Shown here: positions 15,860-21,837 of the stretch, piece by piece
How positions within the stretch are numbered: position 1 is the first letter of the stretch
How the letters are laid out: each line of letters begins with the position of its first letter
Assembly: GCA_030592105.1 (NCBI GenBank)
Contig: JAUVKE010000006.1
Span: 1 to 21,837, forward strand
From: Desulfobacteraceae bacterium
GTDB lineage: Bacteria > Desulfobacterota > Desulfobacteria > Desulfobacterales > BuS5
DNA length: 21,837 nucleotides
Direction of reading: 5' to 3'
The notes under the pieces: generated by a model
What the model was told of the DNA's origin: nothing
Database searches by the model: none
What the model saw: only the letters and a program-made list of their open reading frames with translations
Position numbers and translations under genes: made by a program

Positions 15860-15876
15860 GGGTTCTCCCAAAACAT

Positions 15877-17364
15877 ATGACCTTATCGATAACAAAAAAA
15901 GAATATAATAATATTTTAAGTCTTGTAATGAAAAAAAGCGGGATAAGGCTTGGGCCGGAAAGCTATAAGCGTGTGGCCATTATAGTGGGTGACAGGGCAA
16001 GAAAAACAGGGTTGAAATCGCCACATGCGTATCTTGGACATCTTAAATCAGGCAAAAACAGCGTTGAACTGGACTGGCTGGTGAATGAGATTGCTGTGCC
16101 GGAAACCTATTTTTTCAGAGATAACAATCAATGTAACGCCTTAAGATATTATATTTTGCCGGAGCTTATAAAATCCATCAAGAAAAAGCGGCTGCGGATC
16201 TGGTCAGCAGGTTGCTCCACAGGTGAAGAAGCCTATACCATAGCGTTTATTCTTACACAGGCTATTTATGATTTAAACCTGTGGGATATTGAAATAATCG
16301 GCACGGACATTAACAAAAACTCCATAAAAAAATCGGAAAACGGTGTTTACACAAAAAATTCATTTAGGGGAGTAGAAAAGGGATTAATCAACAGGTATTT
16401 TGTTAAAACTGCAAAAGGGATGATGGTTAAAGAACCTGCGGCAAAACTTGCTGCTTTTGAACCATTTAATATGAAACTTGATAAAGGAGGCAGATTCCCT
16501 GATAAATACCGCGGGTTTGATATTATTTTCTGCAGAAACGTTCTAATCTATTTTGAAGAAAAGGTGAGCAGGAATATCATAAACGGATTCATTGATTCTC
16601 TTAACCCGGGGGGATATTTTATTACAGGTCACGCAGAAGCATTTCTGCTTCCCAGGGAATTCTTTGTTCCTCTCCGGACAAATGATACATATGTATATCA
16701 GAAAAAAGAGAAGAATTCCGGAAACGGAATAAAAAGGCCGGAAACCAAAAATGAAAAGCTCTCCCCTTTAAGTGCAAAGCTTCCTTTAAATAACCTTACA
16801 GCAACTGATCCGCCAGGCAGCCCCAATGAAACAGTTCAAGGGGCAGAAACAAAAAAACGGGATTTATATGATTCGGCTTACAAAAATGCCCTTGATTTTT
16901 ATTTTCAGGAGAAATACGCAGAAGCTTCAGCTGAATTTGAAAAATTGACCTTTTTGCCTGATGTTGCTGCCATGCGCCTTGCATCTTTAATAAAGATAAA
17001 CCTGAGAGACTTTGATAATGCCAGGGGCTATGCCGAAAAAATACGGGAAAAAGATGAATTTTTGCCTGATTCCTATTATATTGACGGCCTTGTTTATGAA
17101 AACGAGAATGATTATGAACGGGCTATAAAGGCATATGAAACAGTCCTTTTTTTAGACGATAATTTTTTTCTGTCCCATTTTAGATTAGGGCATCTGTATG
17201 GCACTTCAGGGAGGGATAAAGCGTCTGCCCGTGCTTTTAAAAACGGGTTGGCAGTTATAAAAAACCAGGACGATGGCAGAATACGGATTCTTTCGGGGGG
17301 ATTTACAAAAAAGGCTCTGGAAGATATCTGTAAAAGAAGAAATTTATTAAATCCATACTCATAA
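15877..17364 (+). CDS. cheR: CheR-type receptor methyltransferase with C-terminal TPR domain (WspC-like)
   Basis: 495 residues. Residues 1-75 are the CheR N-terminal helical domain. The SAM-binding domain has WSAGCSTGEEAYT at 109-121, IIGTDIN near 146-152 and the motif FCRNVLIYF around C219-R220-N221. A linker of about 50 polar residues (270-325) leads to a C-terminal tail of TPR-like helical repeats at about 330-480 (SYYIDGLVYENENDYERAIK is the clearest). CheR transfers methyl groups from SAM to receptor glutamates. The TPR fusion is characteristic of WspC and other non-flagellar chemosensory systems. It lies 17 bases after cheW. No CheB demethylase is present within the window. Confidence 0.9.
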   Translation: MTLSITKKEYNNILSLVMKKSGIRLGPESYKRVAIIVGDRARKTGLKSPHAYLGHLKSGKNSVELDWLVNEIAVPETYFFRDNNQCNALRYYILPELIKSIKKKRLRIWSAGCSTGEEAYTIAFILTQAIYDLNLWDIEIIGTDINKNSIKKSENGVYTKNSFRGVEKGLINRYFVKTAKGMMVKEPAAKLAAFEPFNMKLDKGGRFPDKYRGFDIIFCRNVLIYFEEKVSRNIINGFIDSLNPGGYFITGHAEAFLLPREFFVPLRTNDTYVYQKKEKNSGNGIKRPETKNEKLSPLSAKLPLNNLTATDPPGSPNETVQGAETKKRDLYDSAYKNALDFYFQEKYAEASAEFEKLTFLPDVAAMRLASLIKINLRDFDNARGYAEKIREKDEFLPDSYYIDGLVYENENDYERAIKAYETVLFLDDNFFLSHFRLGHLYGTSGRDKASARAFKNGLAVIKNQDDGRIRILSGGFTKKALEDICKRRNLLNPYS

Positions 17365-17395
17365 ATTTTAAATGCTTTTCCCATGGAAAAAGTAA

Positions 17396-17908
17396 ATGAT
17401 AAAACAGAATAGATATCGTAAATTCGAAAATTTGTTAAAAGAATTAAAAGAGACCTCTGAACTTTCCATAGCAGAAGTTGTGGAAGAAAAGGATCAAAGC
17501 TCTGAGAGATATCTTGTTTTTTCCATGGGAAAAGAGTCCTTTGCATTGCCTGTAACACAGTTGAAGGAAGTTCTTTTAAACAAGCTGATTGTCCCTGTGC
17601 CTGGTGCTCCGGCTTCTCTCCATGGAGTGGTGAATTATATGAACAGGATTATATTGGTGACCAATATGCATAATTTGTTTCAGATACCATATGAAACAAA
17701 AGATAATCCCTTTCTTCTGGTGGCCAGAGGTATTAATTCTGAATTAGGGATACTCGTTGACGGCCTTGTGAATCTTACTGCAGTTGATCAGGAAGATATA
17801 AAACCAAAAGTTTCCGGACAGAATGAATTTGTCAATAGATTGACCAGAGGAGAGATCTATTACAGAGAAAAACTGGTGACACTTCTTGATTTAAAAGGGC
17901 TTGACTAG
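17396..17908 (+). CDS. cheW: CheW-like coupling protein with N-terminal helix (second copy)
   Basis: 170 residues. A charged helical stretch of about 35 residues precedes a CheW domain: YLVFSMGKESFALPVTQLKE, then PGAPASLHGVVNYMNRIILV, with GILVDGLVNL and EKLVTLLDLKGL near the end. It corresponds in place to WspD, after the CheR-TPR gene. Two different CheW proteins in one cluster usually serve different contacts, one with the receptor array and one with the CheR-TPR or a second receptor. That division is only inferred here. The ATG at 17396 has a weak ribosome site, and the next gene begins 30 bases downstream. Confidence 0.82.
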   Translation: MIKQNRYRKFENLLKELKETSELSIAEVVEEKDQSSERYLVFSMGKESFALPVTQLKEVLLNKLIVPVPGAPASLHGVVNYMNRIILVTNMHNLFQIPYETKDNPFLLVARGINSELGILVDGLVNLTAVDQEDIKPKVSGQNEFVNRLTRGEIYYREKLVTLLDLKGLD

Positions 17909-17938
17909 GAATGTTTGCTTCAATTGAATGGAGGGATT

Positions 17939-19393
17939 ATGTTTGAAAACTTTAAAAACTTAAATTTAAAACAGGCTTTTAAATTACTTGTTCTGCTCCT
18001 CTTTTTTTCGGGAATAATCGTGTTTTTTGCTGTATTAGAGGTTGGAAAGACTGCTGATTTTCAAAGATTGGCAGGAAAACATTCTCAGCTTTTTGGCCTA
18101 TTTACTCTCCAGGTGGAAAAATTAAAGAATATAGACTCTCCAGAGAAGCATTTCCGGGAGATAAATATGATTTTTGATCTTAAATCAGATATTCCCGGTG
18201 ATATGGGGGTGAACCTGCTCTTGAGTAAAATAAAATCTTTCGCTCAAATACCCTTGGACAGAATAAACTTTTTTGAGGGGTTAGCACTCAGGGCGGCGGG
18301 CTTTGGGGAAGTTTTGACCGTTGCGGTTGATGATATAAATATAATTATTGAGATGGAAAAAATAATAAAAGATTACAGGAGCCATAATATTTCCCATGAT
18401 AAGCTTTTAAAGGAGATGGAACTTTTTTCAGAAGAGATGGTGGAGGACTATGGAATATTCACCGATATAATTGATGAAGTTACTAACCTTGTTTCTACAA
18501 TATCCTTTGGCCTTGTCACTATTTTACTGATCCTGCTTACGAGTCTCTACTGGTATATCTACAGGTCGGTGGTACTCCCTTTGTCCCATGTTAGAAATGA
18601 TATTCATACTTCTTCAGGGGAGCTCCATGCAAATTCAAAACAACAGCTCCAGTCCGCATCCCATCAAACATCGTCAATGTCCGAAATAGGTTCAGTTATG
18701 CAGGAACTTGTAGCCACGTCAAAACAGATCTTTGAAACTTCCTCAAGGGCCACAGTTGTAGCCAGAGATACTAATAAAGCTGTTGAAAATGGCCATGCAT
18801 CCATTGATCAGGCAATGGATGGGATGAAAATAATAAAAAAAAAGGTGGAAATCAGTGCGTCCAACATGCTCTCCCTTGGAGAAAAATCCCAGCACATAGG
18901 GGTTGTTCTCGATGTAATAAACGAGCTCTCACAGCAGATGACAGTCCTTTCCTATAATGCCACCATTGAGGCGGCAGGAACAGGGGAAATGGGTAAGAGA
19001 TTTATGGCTGTGGCCGACAGAATTATAAAACTCGCGGAGCGGAGCGTTGAATCGGCTAAAGAGGTGAAAACTATTATAGAGGATATACAGACCGATTCCA
19101 ATAAAACAATTATGTCGACAGAAGATGGTATTAAAGCTGTGGAAAAGGGGATTCTCTTTTCCCAGGAGGTAAAAGGAGCTCTAAAGCGGATAACCGGTTT
19201 TACAGAGCAGGTAATGACATCCATAGATGAAATTAATCTTTCGGTGAATCAGCAGAAAACCGCTATTGAACAAGCCGCCTCTGAGGTGGGGGAGATTACC
19301 CAGCTGGTGCAGGAGACAGAGGACGGAGCAAAGCAGGTTGCAGATGCAGCCACTCAGTTGCTTGATATGGCTGCGATCCTGGAAAAATTATAG
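17939..19393 (+). CDS. methyl-accepting chemotaxis protein, two-TM, divergent hairpin tip
   Basis: 484 residues from ATG 17939, which has GGAG five bases upstream; the longer frame from TTG 17915 does not. TM1 is about 12-33 and TM2 about 184-206, giving a periplasmic sensor domain of about 150 residues, largely helical and unrecognised. After TM2, PLSHVRND leads almost directly to the coiled-coil signalling region, so a full HAMP domain seems absent. The tip near 327-355 reads VINELSQQMTVLSYNATIEA then AGTGEMGKRF, instead of the common INDIxxQTNLLALNAAIEAARAGE, with KLAERSVESAKEV after it. It couples to CheW and CheA of this cluster. The bound signal is unknown. Confidence 0.88.
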   Translation: MFENFKNLNLKQAFKLLVLLLFFSGIIVFFAVLEVGKTADFQRLAGKHSQLFGLFTLQVEKLKNIDSPEKHFREINMIFDLKSDIPGDMGVNLLLSKIKSFAQIPLDRINFFEGLALRAAGFGEVLTVAVDDINIIIEMEKIIKDYRSHNISHDKLLKEMELFSEEMVEDYGIFTDIIDEVTNLVSTISFGLVTILLILLTSLYWYIYRSVVLPLSHVRNDIHTSSGELHANSKQQLQSASHQTSSMSEIGSVMQELVATSKQIFETSSRATVVARDTNKAVENGHASIDQAMDGMKIIKKKVEISASNMLSLGEKSQHIGVVLDVINELSQQMTVLSYNATIEAAGTGEMGKRFMAVADRIIKLAERSVESAKEVKTIIEDIQTDSNKTIMSTEDGIKAVEKGILFSQEVKGALKRITGFTEQVMTSIDEINLSVNQQKTAIEQAASEVGEITQLVQETEDGAKQVADAATQLLDMAAILEKL

Positions 19394-19422
19394 GGGACCC
19401 CACAGGCCATTTTTAAAAACCC

Positions 19423-19558
19423 AGTAGTGTCCGGTTAGAAAATTGCAAGAAAGAAAATACGGGAAGTTTAATTGTTTTTTCAGCTATTACGAAATTTATT
19501 CAATACGCTACAAAAGCAATTAAACTCCCCTCACGCAAGATTCCAACCGGACACGACT
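19423..19558. repeat. 136-bp palindromic MITE-like element between mcp and cheA
   Basis: The ends AGTAGTGTCCGGTT (19423-19436) and AACCGGACACGACT (19545-19558) are inverted copies with one mismatch. Internal matching pairs include GAAGTTTAATTG / CAATTAAACTC, TTTTT.AGC / GCT..AAAA and ATT.CGAAATT / AATTTATTCAAT, so the element folds as one long hairpin. It carries no reading frame and is a different family from the 15014-15183 element. It lies within what is otherwise a tight operon and may reduce read-through into cheA. Confidence 0.7.
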
Positions 19559-19588
19559 GATCACTTCTAAGAGATAAAGATTTTTAGC

Positions 19589-21796
19589 ATGAATGATCCG
19601 TATAAATATTTCATGATCGAAGCTGATGAACTTATTGAAAATATTAACAGGGACATTCTTGAGTTTGAAAAAAAAACTGAGGATCCGGATCTGTTAAAAA
19701 GCCTCTTCAGGTATGCCCATACCCTGAAAGGAGCCGCCCACGTGGTGGGTCTTTTGAATATAAGCAAATTGGCCCATTTAATAGAAGAAATCTTCACCAG
19801 GACAAGGGACTATAATCTTCAGATAACAGGGGAGATGGTTACCCTGATCCTTGAAACTCTGGATCTGATAAAAAATATTATTGGGATTGTAAAGGATGGC
19901 CAACCCGAAAATTTGATCGACATCACAGAGACACTGGAGAGGTTTAAACTAGTTGATAAGGTAACATCCCCTCTGGTGGACATAAAAAAAGCGGGACAGT
20001 CCTCGGGCTTTGCCAGTAAATTCGAAAAAGAAATGCAACCCGTAATCCGTACTAAAAAGCAGGAAACAGCCAGGATTTCTCTACTGGATATTGATAATTT
20101 GATGAACCAGGCCAGTGAACTTGTTATAGGTGCCATCAGAATGGAACGGCTTTATACCTCTTTTAAGGATACCGCTATATCTTTCGGTAAACTGACAGAG
20201 GTTTATCGTAAGGCAAGGAGACAGATTCATACTACCTCGGAACTGCGATCAACAAATAAAAAATCTTCAGATTCTTTTAGTAATTTGCCCCGGCAAATTG
20301 ATATGGAATCCCTTTATTTAAGTCTGTTTGAAAATACAGCAATCCTTGACTCAAATGTGGAGGAATTAAAGCAGATTTCAGACAGCATATATCAGATTAT
20401 TTACAGGGTCAGGTCAATAAAGGTCTCAGACATGTCCCATTACTTTAAGACAGCTGTGAGGGATTTATCTGTAAAATTAAATAAGCAGCTCAATATCACT
20501 ATTACCGGAGATAATGTTGAGCTTGATCGAAATCTTTTGGAAGAACTTAAAGAACCGATTAATCAAATCATAAGAAATGCAGCAGTCCATGGAATAGAGG
20601 ATGAAACCTCCAGGCTGGCCAAAGGGAAGAATATAAAAGGTCTGATCAAACTGAATTTTGAAAAAGCAGGTGATTTTGTACATATTACATGTGAAGATGA
20701 CGGCTGTGGAATAAGTGTTGAAAAAATCAAGGAAATAGCCATTTCAAAGGGGATTATGGACGAAAAAAGGGGCGCTGAGATTAAAAACGAAGAAGCCCTT
20801 TATTTAATATTTGCTTCAGGGATCTCTTCAGGTAAAATTATTACTGAATTTGCCGGAAGGGGAGTCGGGCTGGATATAGTGAAAGACAGGGTCGATTCCC
20901 TTCGTGGAGAGATCACCATTGATACCCTGGAAGATAAATTTACCCGTTTTTCAATAAAACTTCCTTTGGCATTAAATATGATAAACGCTTTCCAGGTGGA
21001 AGTATCAGGGGAACAATTTCTCATACCCCTTAATATGGTTATTAAAACAGGTTATGTTTCCCCCGGCGAAATAGAATCAGTAGCAGGAAAATATGTAATC
21101 AATCTCGACGGATCTCCTGTATCGGTTGCCCGTTTAAGTAAAATCCTGGGATTGGCTGGGGGTGATTCCCTTCAGAAAAAACCGTTTATTCTGTTAAAAT
21201 CAGGGCGTGAAACAGCTGCATACTCCGTTGATTGTATAATGGGGGTACACAGAATTATTATTAAAGATTTGGGGGGAGGCTTGAAAAATGCCCCTTTTAT
21301 CCTTGGCGGGGCCATATTAAACTCCGGTAATCCGGCTTTGGTACTCAATGTTGCCGCATTGTTCAGACATACTGCTGAATCCGACATCTTCAGCGGGGAA
21401 AATATATCTGAGAAAAAAGAATCTTCACAGGACCCACATATTCTGGCAGTGGATGATTCATTAACCAGCCGCGTTTTGATCAACGGTATTCTGGAAGCTG
21501 AGGGGTATCATGTTACTTGTGCAAGTTCAGGGGAAGAAGCCCTTGAATTTATAACAGGTGATAAGTATGATCTTATAATTTCCGATGTGGAGATGCCGGG
21601 GATTGATGGATTCCAATTGTCGGAAAAGATAAGGGCTGATATTGAGCATAAAGATACTCCTATTATTATAGTTTCTGCCCTTGCAAAGGATGAACACAGA
21701 AGAAAAGGTATTCAGGTGGGGGCACAGGCATACATTGTCAAGGGGGAATTTGACCAGGGGCTTTTTTTGGAAACTGTCAAAAGGCTGGTGGGGTAA
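19589..21796 (+). CDS. cheA: hybrid chemotaxis kinase CheA with C-terminal receiver (WspE-like)
   Basis: 735 residues. Order: Hpt domain 1-110 with phospho-accepting H44 in AHTLKGAAH; a long linker without a clear CheY-binding P2 domain; dimerisation helices near 170-280; HATPase with N-box around N330, G1 DDGCG at 370-374 and G2 GRGVGLDIV; a CheW domain about 465-600; and a receiver about 617-735 with D622/D623, phospho-acceptor D666 and K718. The kinase phosphorylates H44 in response to receptors and passes phosphate to its own receiver or an external regulator. At the N-box, where CheA usually has HxxRNAxDHG, this protein has QIIRNAAVHG: the His position is Q326 and the Asp position is V333. 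ATP binding otherwise looks intact. Confidence 0.92.
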   Translation: MNDPYKYFMIEADELIENINRDILEFEKKTEDPDLLKSLFRYAHTLKGAAHVVGLLNISKLAHLIEEIFTRTRDYNLQITGEMVTLILETLDLIKNIIGIVKDGQPENLIDITETLERFKLVDKVTSPLVDIKKAGQSSGFASKFEKEMQPVIRTKKQETARISLLDIDNLMNQASELVIGAIRMERLYTSFKDTAISFGKLTEVYRKARRQIHTTSELRSTNKKSSDSFSNLPRQIDMESLYLSLFENTAILDSNVEELKQISDSIYQIIYRVRSIKVSDMSHYFKTAVRDLSVKLNKQLNITITGDNVELDRNLLEELKEPINQIIRNAAVHGIEDETSRLAKGKNIKGLIKLNFEKAGDFVHITCEDDGCGISVEKIKEIAISKGIMDEKRGAEIKNEEALYLIFASGISSGKIITEFAGRGVGLDIVKDRVDSLRGEITIDTLEDKFTRFSIKLPLALNMINAFQVEVSGEQFLIPLNMVIKTGYVSPGEIESVAGKYVINLDGSPVSVARLSKILGLAGGDSLQKKPFILLKSGRETAAYSVDCIMGVHRIIIKDLGGGLKNAPFILGGAILNSGNPALVLNVAALFRHTAESDIFSGENISEKKESSQDPHILAVDDSLTSRVLINGILEAEGYHVTCASSGEEALEFITGDKYDLIISDVEMPGIDGFQLSEKIRADIEHKDTPIIIVSALAKDEHRRKGIQVGAQAYIVKGEFDQGLFLETVKRLVG

Positions 21797-21837
21797 CCTG
21801 AGCCATTATCAAGGGTTTTAAACCGGTTTATAAGAAA

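Overview
The window is moderately AT-rich and reads like the chromosome of a Gram-negative anaerobe of the Desulfobacterota, probably a Desulfobacteraceae-like sulfate reducer. That placement is an inference. It rests on the gene families together: a long PutA with a C-terminal extension, a B12-dependent acyl-CoA mutase with a MeaB GTPase, FtsB next to an uncharacterised radical SAM protein, a Wsp-like chemosensory cluster, and many palindromic intergenic repeats. No rRNA, tRNA or CRISPR array was seen, and no transposase gene.

Layout. 1-407: the end of a VapB-like antitoxin and a complete VapC-like PIN toxin. 595-4244: bifunctional proline dehydrogenase / glutamate-semialdehyde dehydrogenase. 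Its first 23 codons lie in a different frame, joined to the rest at a run of seven A with the form A AAA AAG. 4193-4660 (-): YigI-type acyl-CoA thioesterase, overlapping putA tail to tail. 4839-5426 (-): polytopic membrane protein flanked by two related repeats. 5915-7489: MurJ lipid II flippase, apparently with an ATT start. 7906-10677: FtsB-like protein, radical SAM protein and MFS transporter, with overlapping or touching reading frames. 10680-11441 (-): TetR-family regulator.

11870-15018 holds a B12-dependent carbon-skeleton mutase operon: catalytic subunit, separate cobalamin-binding subunit and MeaB/ArgK-type GTPase. A good sigma-70-like promoter and a perfect 21-bp inverted repeat lie in front of it, in the region shared with the divergent tetR. 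The catalytic subunit differs from methylmalonyl-, isobutyryl- and 2-hydroxyisobutyryl-CoA mutases at the positions that set substrate choice and at the active-site histidine, so its substrate is probably different and unknown. This is the best candidate for undescribed biochemistry here.

15407-21796 is a chemosensory operon: CheW, CheR with TPRs, CheW, a two-TM chemoreceptor with a divergent tip, and a hybrid CheA-REC. Domain content and most of the order resemble the Pseudomonas Wsp pathway, so the output may be something other than flagellar motility. No CheB, CheY or GGDEF output gene lies within the window, which ends just after cheA.

Several intergenic gaps hold long imperfect palindromes of about 60-170 bp that look like non-autonomous mobile or REP-like repeats (488-553, 4743-4805, 5797-5888, 7502-7661, 15014-15183, 19423-19558). 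Some touch genes: one supplies the stop codon of the GTPase gene, one overlaps the region just before murJ, and one separates the chemoreceptor from cheA.
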